DNA from: Apostichopus japonicus
Taxonomy: Eukaryota; Echinodermata; Holothuroidea; Aspidochirotida; Stichopodidae
Assembly: GCF_037975245.1 (NCBI RefSeq)
Contig: NC_092582.1
Coordinates: 144,001-208,000, forward strand
Direction: 5' to 3'
DNA length: 64,000 bases
Every line of letters begins with the position of its first letter. Position 1 is the stretch's first letter. Positions 51,342 through 64,000 of this stretch are shown here, in pieces. Position numbers and translations under genes: made by a program. A model generated the notes under the pieces. That model was not told the DNA's origin. It made no database searches and saw only the letters and a program-made list of their open reading frames with translations.

Positions 51342-54300
51342 AAATAAAAGTTGTGTTTTCTTTCTTTTAGTGAATATCTTGATATGGTTGCGTTGTAGGT
51401 AACTGTTGGAAAGTACTTTAATAATTCCAACCTGGTAGTTCGAACAGAATATTAAGTCGGTTGTCCCCACATGTCTTTACTTGTCCCCACATGTCTTTAC
51501 TTGTCCCTCATCTAGAGCCACTTTATGTCCTTTATCGTTACTGTGACGGTTCCTTGTTCATCATATCGGTAATGTGATTTAAAGTAGAAATATCAGACGA
51601 CGAACTCTCACCCAAACTTTGTGTTTGAATAGTGTTTCACGCTATGGTATTTATAGGCGTGGTGATACCTTAAATTGTGTTATATAATTAAACAACGGAC
51701 ACCTAGCCAATTAGCCTCATATTCACTACATGTGTTGTGTGTGACAATCTCATTCAAAATCAATTGAAATTTTTCGAAAAGCTCTTTTCGTTCCAATTAA
51801 GATATACATATTTGAAGTTTTGATAAATCTGGGAAACTCATTAAATATGTGCAACTTATGACGTGGAGTGTTGCGCTCATCGAAATTTCTTATTTTAGGC
51901 CAGTAGTTTGTATCATACATGTATGAAACCACATGTTATTGTACAATGTGATATCCAATAAATAAGGATACAATGTTATCAAAGAAAACAAGGCATCAAG
52001 ATGTCTTGCACTTTATTATGTATTTATCGTACATTGCTTTATCCCGTAAATGTAATCAACATCATAATGTATGCATTCATGTTACTCAAAGATGTCATCT
52101 AGTAAGGATTTACATGTAATATGAGTCCACTGTAACTTCCTTGCGGGCACTTGCGGCAATAATTTAAAGGAAAAACAACACGTACTATAGGCATATATCC
52201 AATTATTTCGAGTCATGTTTTATATTTTATCACATATTTATAGGAACAAGAAAACTTATTCCTGTATACATATTTGTATGCTCTGGTTCGCCATGAAACC
52301 AGCTGCCGTCAGGCATTTGCCATAATTTCACGGTTGCAAACAACGAACAAATGCGAGCTTGGTGAAGATTTTATACGTTTGGTTGATACAACAATATAGA
52401 TGAAACAGTTTGAGTAAAACCAACGGAAAATTAAGATTGAACCTTTATTTCTAGAAAGCATTATGTTTTTACATGGCCTATACTTGTTCTAGAAACTGCT
52501 TACCGGTTCGTTTTCGTGTCGAATTCCACGAGCATCTGTTTTCGATCAGCCTTTGACATTGCGTGGTTAAGTATGGTAGCGTGATCAGTGCTTTTAACTG
52601 TTTCAAATAGTTAACCGCATATTACCGCAATTGGTACTTCGATGATTCTTTCTGTATAATTGCACGTTTCACGTACCACCCACAGGTGAGACAACTCATG
52701 CACTAGGTTGCTATAATAAATGTATTCAATTGTTATCCTGTCGGGGCAAGCGACTGTAGCGTTTAAACATGGTAAAGTTGGTGAGATGCTACTCTCGGAA
52801 ATTTATCCAGGTCACTGAATTGTTAAATACCAGATTTTACACCACTTTTCTCTCTCCATTTTTTAAACAATTCTACTTCCAGTTAAGTATTGTGCATTAT
52901 CTTAATGGCAGAATAAGTTTTACATAGACTCCCGGCTTTAACCCTGTTTTAAGCCACTGTCAAACATATTCCTTTCAAGGTGTCATACAACAGCTTGAGT
53001 AAAGTGCATCCGCTCATACTGAAAGACCGCTCTACTCACGTTGCATCATTCTTCAATGTTTGCAAATGTCATCATTGATATCTAAGTTTAGAATTTAAAG
53101 AGAGAGAAATTAACTACTGCATTTCAGAATCTCAGCACTCAAAGATAATACGTCGAAAAAAAACCTATGGCTTGAAACAGGTATTCTCAACAATACCTTT
53201 ACTTCTAGCTCAAAATGTAGATGGTAAAGCCATGTAAATTTACAAGTCAACTATCAGGATAACCCTAACGATCAGCTATCATATGGTGGGTATATACCAC
53301 AGAGATTCAACATATAGAAGCTACTCCGGTTTATGGCTTTGAAGACCAACAGCTCACCCAAAAGCCTCAACCTACAATGCTATTTTATGTAGAGGCTCGA
53401 TGTTATGCAATAAAGTGCCCAATTAATTTTACAGATTGTAAGAAACTCTGAAAAATTAAAAATTAAATAAATACACAGAAATATGCCACTTCTATAAGGG
53501 AATGTGTACACGGAATGGAAAACGAAAAGGATTATTGAACACATTTTTAAAGGGGGAAAAATGGTTCCACGAAACAGGTTGTCGCTGCTCGATATGTACT
53601 GCTGGGGCGTAGTAACATCTTCGGTAGTGCCTATCTTCGGAAGCATATTACAGACTTAACGACGACATCGTTCCAAGAAATTGAAATGCGGCATTTAACT
53701 GCACAAATACAAAACTCGTGTGATGTAACCGAAGTATTCATCGATCAGTATTATAGGAACCACTTGACGCGTCTGTCATTAGGATTTAGCATTTGACTGG
53801 TATCAGTTTAGAGCTTGCAGCGTTATAACTTAGTATTAACGACTCAGTGGTCACTAGGCCTAGGCTATTTCCAATGGCTAGAATAAGAAGGAAGGATTAA
53901 CCTCAAGTAAGGGTGATAGCTAACAATGAGAATTCAAGGTGATGATAGTCTATTCTTCCTCTATGTCTAGAAGGTCTATCCTTTATCCCTAACTGAATTG
54001 ACAGTGCTAATAAAACAAAGTCTTAAGATGTAACGCGGCGGGCCCTTTTGTACCTTCCAAGCAAATGACGTATGCATCTTTTAGAGGTTATGAAGTGATA
54101 AATTGTATTTCATGACAATTTAAAGTATGTACATAGCATTGAATCAGCATGCATCACTGAAGATATTATACAAATTCCATGGAGATTAATTTACACAGTG
54201 AAAGTATTACAATATATATGAGAAGAAAGAGACTTGTAAGAAGACATGAAAGTACAATGGCAGACCGCTACAAATGCTGCAATAAACCTGAATCTATTGA

Positions 54301-55224
54301 TGATGGCCTGTCCCATCCTAACTTTAACATTCTTCAATAAAGGAGAGCACCTTATAAAAAACATTAGAAACAGCATGTTATTCATTGTTTTGGGACACTT
54401 TTAATATGAGGTAGGGAAAGGAAGAGTTGGATTCTTTTAGAAAGGTTTGCCATGTTTGTACTTTTATTTACGAGAATGTATATACCTGCTTCAACGCAGA
54501 AAATCTGATATGTTCATTGAAAGAAGTTAGATAGTTACAGAGGCAAATTTATTTTGGGAAATTCTATCCAAAATGGTTTTGCAGATATGGAACAAGAGTG
54601 GGTTTAAACTTTTTTTCAAGCACCTGTATCATCAATTAATACACAGCACTAAATTAATCCTGTTGTTACATTGCTGTAAACTGCAGCAAGTGTTTAAAGT
54701 TCTTTCACTTAGCTTCAGCATTTGTACACTTTAAAAGATAATGTTTGAACTCAACATGACTTTGCAGTGTATATAACAGTCTTTATCAATCGCTGAGCAT
54801 TTGTCTAAGGTGGCTATATGACTCCATTTAAATGGTAATCCCTTTCCAGCAGTCCCGTGGCCATGGGGCCAGTGGCATCCCCTCTCCCTTCCGGGTTAGT
54901 TTTCTCCCACCCAAGCCCTCAGATCTGTTCAACTAACCTAACACGTTATAACTAACAGGACATGAATATCGCGCCCCTCCTTCAAACTCCTCCACACACT
55001 ACTCAGTATACCTTGTTCAATGCCTGCCTGCTCGCTGGGGTCCAAATATTTCTGTAAAGCCGTCTCCGTCTACATTTAAGTCTAATAAAAATTAGCATAG
55101 TGAACAATATACAATATAGACGGCTAGGAGTTGTGCATTATGTATTATTTAAAGGCATAACATAGGGTTGTACAACATTTGGGAATATGCTAGGAATTGT
55201 TTCTTCTTCAAAAAGTTAGGACAA
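51342..55224. other. No gene seen, apparently unique AT-rich DNA
   Basis: A 21-bp direct duplication (tgtccccacatgtctttact) lies at 51462-51503. The frames at 53380-53646, 54191-54385 and 51750-51932 (minus) have no recognisable motifs. Confidence 0.5.
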
Positions 55225-55349
55225 CTACGGTGGCTTAATAGGGAAGAAAGAAGTGTCCCAAAATCATAAAATTTTGACTTTATATCTCAAAATTTTGACT
55301 TTTTATCTCAATATTTTTTTCCTTTCCTATGTCCCTTAAGCCACCGTAG
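55225..55349. mobile_element. MITE-like element with 14-bp TIRs and ACAA target duplication
   Basis: CTACGGTGGCTTAA (55225-55238) is exactly repeated in inverse at 55336-55349 (TTAAGCCACCGTAG), and the pairing continues imperfectly inward (gggaagaaag / ctttcctatgtccc). ACAA flanks both ends (55221-55224 and 55350-55353). The interior has the doubled word aaaattttgactttatatct. 125 bp, non-coding. Confidence 0.8.
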
Positions 55350-56845
55350 ACAACTGTGTAAGCCACGGCTAAATAGCCGTGAGTTGTAATTCATTTCAAC
55401 TAGTATATTTTCCTACAAAATTAAAGTTAGTCTGGTGCTTCAGGTGTTTGTATATGTGAGAACTAATGATATTTCAAGATAAGCTCATGATTTCGTCGAA
55501 ACCTCGTTTCTATAACATCGGCACCTTTTGCGCGAGTCATTGTTTTGTTTTCAATTTTCAAATCGCTGGAAAGCGAAGTAGGTTCTTTGTGTGAGATTCC
55601 ATAACAACTCCCTGGTGAGATATACCAGTTGAACATACATGGTCTGGCGACCGCGGAAAGTTGCACAATTAAAGTGTAAGTCGAATAGTCGATGAAGCTA
55701 TTAATTAAGGTACGAACCTTCTGTTTTATTTTGTTTATCCTCGAGATATACAGACCACGCGCTAATAGGGCAGCCACCAGTGGGTAGGAGCCGGGGGAGG
55801 CACTGGGAGCACGTGCCCCCACTTTTTCCAAAATAGCAAATGTGCCCTACTGGCAAATAAAATGTGCCCCTTTGATGAAGAACTGTCTTTTAGATATCTT
55901 CAGCCATTGTTAATTTTAATATTTTAGTTTAATTATTTATTTTTAGTCTGTACATGCTATTTTTCAAATGGCATCCCATATCTTTTTGTTGCACGGTTAC
56001 ATGATAATAAACAATCTCAATAAATAGTATTGATAGCATACTAACACATAATATAAATTTAAGTGATATGGCCGTTGTGTATCGGTTTATAGAATGATGA
56101 GTGGTGATTGTGGAATGAGAAAGTGCCCCTCTAATGTTGTTCCCCCCCCCCCACTTTTTGAAAGCTTCCTAGTCCCTGCCAGCCACGCAGATTACAGTTG
56201 AAGCGGATATTGTGGTACATTTCTTCTTGTTTTATTTTTGGGGGTGGGGGGGGGTCGGGTTCATTCATATCCTGACTAGGTACTTCTCGTGGTTGCCTTG
56301 CAAGGAGCTTCTTCTGTTGCTAACGATACTACAGTAACAGATTCAATATTTTAAAACCCTTTTTATCCTGTGTTTTATTTTGACACAATGGGGAAATCGT
56401 CATAATCTGTAGCAAAGACATCATTTATGTGCTTAAAATGAATTACCCTTTCAATTTACGCTTGCTTATGTCAAGACCTGTAAAAAATTGTTCGTCTTCA
56501 GATTGAGATATCACTAATGTATCGTTTCAAAACTTGGGCCGTTTCTACCGTTAACACCCCCCCCTCCCCCTTCCTCGCATGAGACAGATATCATGCAATT
56601 CTGTTCCGTATCCGGACCGTCACTATATGAAATATATCTACACATGTTCTGACGTATATCTTAGTCTAGTTGCATTGGTCAGAAATGGAACGGTGCTGCA
56701 TGAACCTAACACGTTGCATTGGTTTTAAGTGATATGTTTGCGAAGCCTATATACACACTTTACCATAGGCAATAGGTCATTTTTGGTTTCGATGATAATC
56801 ATAACCTATGCATTCATGCAGGCGGAGAGTGTGTGCGTGTGTGTG
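55350..56845. other. No gene seen; repeat fragments with C and G runs
   Basis: ccactttttc and agtgcccctctaatgttgttcc phrases with poly-C (56142-56154) and poly-G (56240-56255) look like a degraded repeat. The minus frame 55463-55831 starts in it and has no known domain. Confidence 0.45.
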
Positions 56846-57050
56846 ACGCCTCGCTTGTAAACACAATATCTCAAGAAGGAAAGCTTGGACCAATCTAATA
56901 TTTGGTGTATATGAGTACCACATTCAGTAGAAGAACCTTATTGTTTCATGGGGAGGTCAAAGGTCATTTGGAGTCACCAGGGGCAGTGAAAACCTTGTAA
57001 ACACGATAACTCAAGAAGGAAAGGTTGGACGAATCTCATATTTAGCTACC
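56846..57050 (-). repeat. AGGTCA-type dispersed repeat, minus orientation, two copies
   Basis: gtaaacacaatatctcaaga, aggaaagcttggac and gaggtcaaaggtcatttgga, followed by a second gtaaacacgataactcaaga. It is the reverse complement of the family at 7860-8390. AGGTCAAAGGTCA (56953-56965) is a perfect DR1. Confidence 0.75.
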
Positions 57051-60000
57051 GTATCTCCCACCGACCAGCCTATAAGATAACATGTGCATTATGCGTCATA
57101 CAAATAGGAGGCTATTGGCAAATTGGAAATGAGCTTATGGGCATCCGTAGAATCTAAAACTCTGAACTGCAAACTCGAACTTATTTGTATTGGCTTCAAC
57201 GTGCCGCTCGGAAGCCTTACTTTACGTGCCAAAGAAAGTGCACTCTATACAGTACAGCGGTTCTTTTGGACGTTTTCCGTCGTATTTATTTCAGGTTGGA
57301 TGTTTCGTTGTGACCAGGCAGCGTTTATGAAACTTAACAGTTCGTCTAGTTAGATTTTTTACTTTGACCAAACCAAATGCGAACTAATTGTGTAAAACGG
57401 CCTTAGTTTGGCAGTGAGTTTACGAGCTTTTGTCTGGATCGGCTGTTGATCTCAATTTGTGCAGTCTCTTCCACCAGTTTCAGCATAGCTAGGCCTTAAT
57501 TTAAGTAACGTTCGACTTTCGTCACGTTCATGATTATGGGACAACTTGAACAAACCTGGCTAGGCCTGTGAGCAATTATATGTTGTCTAGGCCAGCAACG
57601 GTTGGCTAGAATAGGGTTCGTTAACACAACAACGTGAAGAATACCAGTTAAAATACCAATACACTTAAGATGGCAAAACATCTCCTTAATTATTTCTTTA
57701 GGCAATTTTCCTACTGGCTATCAGTCATAATTCGCAAAGTATAGAACAATTTAAGAAGTTTTGAGACAAGTTTGCTGGTGTTGCTGCTAGAATTTTTGGA
57801 AGATAGATGCTCTTACAACCTCAGATTATCATTGCGTAAATGATCGCTTCGGTTTAGGCAGTGTATTGGAGTAATTGCGATACTTTTTCGAGCATCAATC
57901 TGCAGCTATAAAAGACAAGATAAATAATTGGGAAAATGTACGAAGTCGCTCTAATTGAGCAGCGGTGCAGAGTAGCAGTGAGGTACTGCATAGGCTTAGG
58001 ACTCCCGCACATCTACTTACTGTATCTTATACTGTACGGTATGCCTAGTAGAATAGAGGAGCAGTAATGTAACAGAAGCCAAGCTATCTTCGTAGGTATT
58101 TTTACAGATGTTGTATTTTTAATTGTTTGAGACTCTACAGTAGGCCTAGCTGCTTATTTATGATTCTGTGTCATGTTTTACTTTGTTCATTACTTACTTT
58201 TGATGGAAAAAGATTAAATTTCATACTGCACAGAAACATTATTTTCCAATGTGAAATTACGTAGCACCATGCATCTGCCTAAGTGCCTAATCTTTTTGCA
58301 CAGAAAGTATTGATATTGTAGATCTGTACTATGGACACTTGAACAGCAATCATAGGCCTAGTGGCAAGTGAAATTTGGCGAGTAGCTTTTTGGTCACGGT
58401 CGCCAAACTTCTAAAAATAATTTTCGAGGCCTGAAAACCTTGAAAATATGATTTCTCATGGTAGAACTCATTGCTACTTTTCATACATGGTATATAAATT
58501 TGCCATATTGAGTACAAGAATCCTGTTGCTTGTGAGGTCAAATCTCCTTTGAGGTCAAACTCTAAAAAACCTTTTACATGTTATCTAACGATGGAAATCG
58601 TGGATACCTCTAATACTTGGTGTGTGGATTCATAACATTGAGTACAAGAACCCTAGTGGTTTTGGTGTATAGCACGTAGAGTAGACTGACCTGTGTTTAT
58701 CATGCCATAGTGTTACTGTATCAAAATGGTGGTTTTTGAGCATTGGTTCAAACCATCGCGTAAAGAAAGGACATTTTGCTTTAGGCCATAACAAAAATAT
58801 TTCACCAGTCAGCAAATATCTGTGCATGTCTTCCAAATTGTCAAATATAAATTTCAAATTTTAAGCAATATGGTCAGAAAATTTATACCGGTATTCAAAA
58901 TTGCAAAGTCAAACATTACAAAAGAGAAATCCAATATTTTGGATGGCGGTGATAACGTCTCTGTCAACAGTAGTGGAATTCCCCGCTGTTTCTCACGAGT
59001 GTACTTGACCAGGAACAAGGCAAATCGAGCGTATCGTCCATTCACGATATACGTCTGTACCTTAAACAAGAACATATTTTTATAACTTGCTCCAGCTGGT
59101 TTGCAATCCAAAGAAAGTTCAGATGTAGTGAATTCACCACACGATTGGAAAAGGGGGACAAGGAAGTCCCACCGGGTGGCCAACAGCGCCAATAAATGGA
59201 TTCAAGTTGTGTTCATTAACTCGCTAAGAGGGTATCTGTTGCGCTATATGGACTGACCCTGTGTTTCCATGGTGATAATTATCGACGCGTCTGGTAGTCA
59301 ACTTGGAGATTAGATTACCCATATGCATCTTCAAAATAGAAAAACACATCTCATGTCTTACAAACATAAGTGTATACCATATACATAGCAATTGCAACTA
59401 AGCAACACTTTAAAACAAATAGTATATGTACGCGTAGAAAGCAGGTTCAAGTATGGTACCGTCGCTAGGCGAGACCACATCGTCATGTTCACTTAAAGAT
59501 ATAGACAGAACATGTTAAGGATGTTTTATCAAGTTCTTAACAAGAAGACAAACTTCTTATATGATTAGATGCTTGGATATCGCTTGATTTGGCCACACAG
59601 TCATACAACATCTGCCGTTCACGTTTCCCCTGCACCTCAACTCCCAACCGAGCCCCAACACTCAAGCAGTCACACATCTCGGGTTCTAGACATTAAACAC
59701 TAAGTTTATTAACCACTGAAAACCTGTACTGAGGCTGATAAGTATGTACTCAGCAAGTTACACGTTAAGAAACAAAGCTCTGTCAAATATTTCTATCCCA
59801 ATAATCAGACCTGAAATGGTTCAGTCGTTACATCAGCAAATACTGCAGTCGGAGAAGGCAATAAGATTTAATTCAGCTACTTATGGTTTAAGGGTTTTCA
59901 GTTGTAATGGTCTTTACACAAAATTACACATCGCCAAACTGTCCCTTGGTGAATATGCCGTAAACACAATCAAAATGGACTATATGCACCGCCCAACTGT

Positions 60001-60130
60001 CACTTGGTCTATACATACACACACATTCCTGATCGACTTTGTACACTATGGGCGGCCATTTGAGCAAAAAATACAACGATGAAACAAGAAAAAAGATGAA
60101 GGAACACTCATAGGAATGTAGTACATTACA
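57051..60130. other. No gene seen; degraded AGGTCA-type repeat near 58520-58680
   Basis: At 58520-58680 tgaggtcaaatctcctttga and ggtcaaactc with atacttggtgtgtgg repeat the same family, diverged. Frames at 57123-57353, 58822-59085 (plus), 58854-59192 (minus) and 59744-60082 (plus) carry no recognisable domain. Confidence 0.45.
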
Positions 60131-60500
60131 GATTGACTGAAAGGATAAAGATTAATCATTCTAAACACGAAAAGAAGGGAAGGATTGCCTTAATCCTCTC
60201 TGTGTCCCTCCACTGTTTATCTCCTACCTCTCCTATTCTCCTCTTGGTTTCTTTCTTTCTTCTCTCCATCCCTTATCTACTAATCCCCTTACATCTATCT
60301 TTTTGTGTTCACCATGCTCATTAACCTGTCTGTATTCTGTGCGTGTTTTTGTCCCAACTGTTACTTGTCATTTAGCCTCTGAAGAAGATCCTGCTAGGAT
60401 CGACACGTCAGTCCAACTTACTTTTACACAAAAGGAAACTGATCAAACAACCATATTAAACTGCTCCAAGCCATCGATTAACGACATGACTGCGCCAACT
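60131..60500 (+). repeat. Probable retroelement-derived sequence with GCCTCTGAAGAAG...GGATCGACACGTC
   Basis: A pyrimidine-rich tract (60187-60305) leads to agcctctgaagaagatcctg and ctaggatcgacacgtcag at 60375-60411. This word pair, with a GATCC/GGATC stem, resembles a motif I recall next to the 3' parts of several invertebrate retroelements. It is not enough to name a family. Confidence 0.4.
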
Positions 60501-60810
60501 AAATGAAAGATCGCCCCCACAATTGAAAGTTTTCCCCATAAATGAAAACGAACGTTGGGACAGAATCAAAATGAGCATTGATTGGGACAGAATCAAAACG
60601 AACAGCGGGCAAAAACGAACAGCCGGCAAAATCAATACAAACAGAGGGCGATTTTCCAAGCACGCCTCTTAGATAATTTTAGGAATTCCTTCAGCACACG
60701 TCAACGGCGCAACTCAAACCGCATCTTGCTGCATAGAAATGTTGTGTCTTAGCGTCATATCATCCGGCCCATATGTACTTGGTCACGGTGACCAGGCCTG
60801 TCTATGAAAA

Positions 60811-61331
60811 TCAGTATGGCAGTGCCCACCGTCTGCCACTCGCCCGGTTAAAAACTGCCCTGTGGGCACTGATCGACGTCGGGCCCCTTGGCCTATTAGA
60901 AGCGCTGGCTCGGTCAACATGCCCAGTGCCAGTGGTACTTGCGTTGGTAAAAGCACTTGAAGAGATTGTACTTGTAAAAGACATGTTACTGTTAGTAGTA
61001 GTATTACTTGTAACGTGGGGCCTTCTGAGAGTATCACCTTCAACTGACTGCCATAGGGTGGTTAATGCAGTACTGAATAAAGCTGATGCCTGGCGTAGCT
61101 GTTCAAAAGCAGCGGTTAGATCGTGATTTTCCACACTGCTTGAAGACTATGTGACACTAGTTTGCTACTCGTCCGGTTAAAAACTCCCATGTGGGTACAA
61201 TGACAACACGACGATTGGCCCACACAGTTCACTGACCTTGTGAAGCACGATGCAGCGTGGTTGGACAGAAGTGTCGTGCATACAAGATGACGTGTAACGT
61301 ATGGCCTACCATAGACGTAACTATATTTCAT
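60811..61331 (-). other. Unassigned open frames with a repeated peptide (AVFNRASGRR / GVFNRTSSKL)
   Basis: The minus frame 61134-60811 (107 codons, non-ATG start) opens ENHDLTAAFEQLRQASALFS and is Ser/Thr-rich later. It contains HRAVFNRASGRRWA. The overlapping minus frame to the right (61331-61116) contains HMGVFNRTSSKLVSHS, matching the DNA repeat ccggttaaaaactgccctgtgggca (60845) and ccggttaaaaactcccatgtgggta (61173). This could be a degenerate mobile-element protein. I do not recognise it. Confidence 0.2.
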
Positions 61332-61794
61332 AATATAACACGGTCGAGGAAAACCAAAACAGCGGCATCTGTTCGTTTAGTTCATAAGCGCTCGTTCGTT
61401 TCGCGTGAACGTTCATTTTGATTACGTGCGAACGTCCTTTTGCTTACGTTAAAGCTTCGTTTGTATGGTGGCGCTTTGTTCTGACAAGTGGATCAAATTT
61501 GACTTCCCGTTGCTCCTTTGGTTGAATGTGTTTGATATGTTTCGCTACATGATTGTCTTTTTTATCAGTTCTACGTTACCAATGTTTTGCAACTGACCGT
61601 AACGTAGCATATGGCTGTTTTCCTTGTGATTCCTTGGTGTACGTATACACTGTTACGTTTTCAGATTCCTTCTATTCAATTTGTTGCAATTAATTCCCTT
61701 CATTGTTCCTATTTCTCTTTTTTAGTGTGCCTTTCACAATGTTTACATTGGTATTACATATATTTGTTATATATAAATGTTCTCGGACTTTTTT

Positions 61795-62100
61795 ACTTCT
61801 GTTGACCTCAAATGACCTTTGACCAGCTCCACCAATTTTCATAGGATTTTTGTACGCACCATAGGGAAAATACACCAAGTATGAAGCTGAACCAAGTTTT
61901 TTTTTTTAATTTATCGAAATTTCAAGGTTTCCAGACTTTCAGATTTGTCGACCTCAAATGACCTCCAACAGTTTTAAAGGGTACTTCTACTAACCATATG
62001 GGATCTACATACTATGTAAATTTCAAGCAAGATGTACCTTTCGAATTATCGTGTTTACATGGTTTCAGACGTTGACCTCTAAAGATCAAAGTTTCAAACC
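61795..62100. repeat. TGACCT-rich dispersed repeat
   Basis: ttgacctcaaatgacctttg, accaattttcataggatttt, tgtcgacctcaaatgacctc and tatcgtgtttacatgg follow the pattern of 8090-8340 and 40080-40290, with two copies back to back. Confidence 0.75.
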
Positions 62101-64000
62101 AGATTTCACAGAGACATACGTGATCTGACGTTGTAAACGCTGTTAGAAAATACTGCTTCCAATATTTTTACCGTCTATAAATCGTCAGAAAGTTTTCTTT
62201 CTTTCCTTACTTTATTTTACTTTTCACAGAAAAGTTACCCAAGACAGAGCCTCGGGAACAAAATGCCAAACATTTCGTCCACTCTACAGTCTCAACTCCA
62301 ATACCCACATCGAATCTGTAACTGTGTGACCACGACAGTGCTACTTCAAGTCAAGTATCACTAGTCCCTTTGAAAGCAAAAATATACTTCAGATTGCTGA
62401 GAAGTTTTAAAAAGTTCATTATTCCTGGAAGTCTCTTTACATGCGTTTATTACACTAACGATTATCTTTTTTAATCTCTACATTTGCCTGTTGAGGATAT
62501 GGAGTTATAAATGGATGCTACATATAGAATTTGACTTTTTGCACTGTACTCAATCACGCGAAAGCCTACCGACGTCAGCAAGTATTTTCCCTTTGAAACA
62601 ATTCAAATGTGTAACTCCTACAGAATTCCCGCCAATCACAGTCATTGGTTGCTTACATTACAGTCTATATATCATACATTTTTGAAATAATTCGTAGCTG
62701 ATGAATATGCTCTTTCCTTTTACACATCCTCCTACATATTTCCCACCAATCACAGTCATTGGCTGAGCAAAACTAAAAAAGCTGCCTTAGACGATTCCAC
62801 TACTTCTGCAAGTTAGGTTCTAACGTTTAAGCTTAATTACGACTAGCTACAGTAGGCCCAGGCCCCTGCACTACATTACAAACTTCTGGCTTCATGCCTT
62901 CCTATCATACTCACGTCCGTGTTCGTCAAGATGCCTTGGGACCCTCGACCTGGGCTCAAACAAGATACGTAAAGTAATTAGATTTATATCTCTGCCAAAA
63001 TTGGTAAATCAGTCATGTCAGGGTACGGGTTACAGCTAAATGCTTGACTTGTATCGACAATACGTCGTGAATGACATATGATTTCTACATATATATCTTT
63101 AAACTGGGTGATTTCAGTCTATATATCATACATTATGGAAATAATTCGTAGCTGATGACGATTCACTTTCTGTCTACACATCCTCCAAGGTTTGTGTAAC
63201 TGAAGAATTCTAACCAGACGGATCATAAAATCAAGCAATATACATTTTATGCGGTTGATTTTGCGGTAAACGCATTTAGTGGCGTTATCTCTGAATGGGG
63301 GGAAAGTCACGTTCAAATCTATAGATAGAAAATTAGTTGTTAATAGATCACACGTTCACGGTACAGTTCGTTCTGCATAACCATGCAACAATGATCAGAT
63401 TACAAATTATATATTTATTTGTTATAGAGTTATTTCATTGCCTTAGTGCTTACCCTATATAATTATAAATTACTTATGAATATTTATGGAGAAATCTACA
63501 TTTATTCAGAACATGGGTGTACCGAGCTAATTAGTGTTCGTTAAGTTTAGTTTAAAACTTTACACTAAAGGAGGATTAACATAAAGCTATATGCATGAAT
63601 TTAATCCGCTTAGCCTATAGGGAGCAATACGACCAAATTCGAACAGAAAATTGTCACATCATTTCAAAATATTCTGCCACCCACTTCAGACACGTGCTAA
63701 CGACACATGAGAGTATGCAAACCATTATTAAAAAAAGTTACTTTTAAGTAAATTCTAGGTCACAGTTTATCACATAAATATAAATACAAATGTAAGAGGA
63801 TGGATACCCAATCACGTATTACCGAGACAGGAAGTAACCTGGTCGATGTTTTCTTTTCCATTATCCTTGAAGCAATCTACTTGATAACTTATGGATAACC
63901 AGAAAACGAAACGTTTAGTGGTTCCGATGCCCAAACATATCCATGTGGTAAGCCATACATTTGAATATTCATGAACTTGCGCAAACCGAAATGAAGAGGG
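62101..64000. other. No gene seen; internal duplication
   Basis: cagtctatatatcatacatt, aataattcgtagctgatga and cacatcctcc occur at 62661-62732 and again at 63115-63186. CCAATCACAGTCATTGG occurs at 62632-62648 and 62746-62762. Otherwise unique AT-rich DNA. Confidence 0.5.

Noticed and set aside
54191-54385. Minus frame starting MNNMLFLMFFIR as a signal-peptide exon
   Set aside because: The putative donor (GTGCTC) is poor and the phase does not clearly fit; too short to support.

Overview
This is eukaryotic, intron-rich, AT-rich DNA, most likely from an invertebrate deuterostome. A holothurian or other echinoderm is my best guess. The basis is a fibrillar-collagen gene with GT-AG introns and many satellites, fold-back elements and decayed retroelements. 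Words such as TAGGCCTA are frequent, and a TATAGCGC...AAGCGCTTTACA repeat tail typical of marine invertebrate genomes is present. Species assignment is inference. There are no prokaryotic operons, phage genes or CRISPR arrays.

One real host gene is recognisable. It is the N-terminal part of a clade-B-type (COL5A1/COL11A1-like) fibrillar procollagen alpha chain on the minus strand, spread over 31 kb (33651 down to 2356). Four exons encode a complete thrombospondin-N-terminal-like (TSPN) domain (33475-33651, 32726-32930, 19817-19988, 15572-15679). One exon encodes a short acidic variable region (12704-12850). Two exons start the collagenous Gly-X-Y sequence (3700-3750, 2356-2394). All these junctions are phase-compatible with each other. 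A further candidate exon (7453-7505) has a suggestive peptide but a phase conflict. The signal-peptide exon and promoter must lie to the right of 33651 and were not found. The rest of the triple helix and the C-propeptide lie beyond position 1.

The introns hold most of the interest. There is a 71-bp satellite (8391-9320). Two related ~2-kb repeat blocks (9600-12120 and 24510-26495) are loaded with AGGTCA half-sites in DR4/DR5/DR1 spacing. A U2-snRNA-like sequence lies at 13904-14080. Minisatellites occur at 14445-15240 (KpnI-containing) and 22513-22966 (BamHI-containing). Three partial tandem copies of the splice-acceptor end of one TSPN exon lie at 20071-20660, interrupted by an insertion that contains a fold-back hairpin. 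Tandem arrays at 29418-29895 and 31325-31990 complete the introns.

Right of 33651 (putative first intron or upstream DNA) I see a 36-bp minisatellite (33850-34520) and a perfect 66-bp palindrome (36114-36179). There is a decayed non-LTR retrotransposon 3' end (41850-42462), a second minisatellite (42625-43200), and a broken Ty3/Gypsy pol 3' end (43208-44549) with a possible PPT/LTR start. A LINE RT fragment (45318-45680), a tRNA-derived SINE (46138-46350) and a MITE with terminal inverted repeats (55225-55349) follow. The final 8 kb holds only weak repeats and unassigned open frames.
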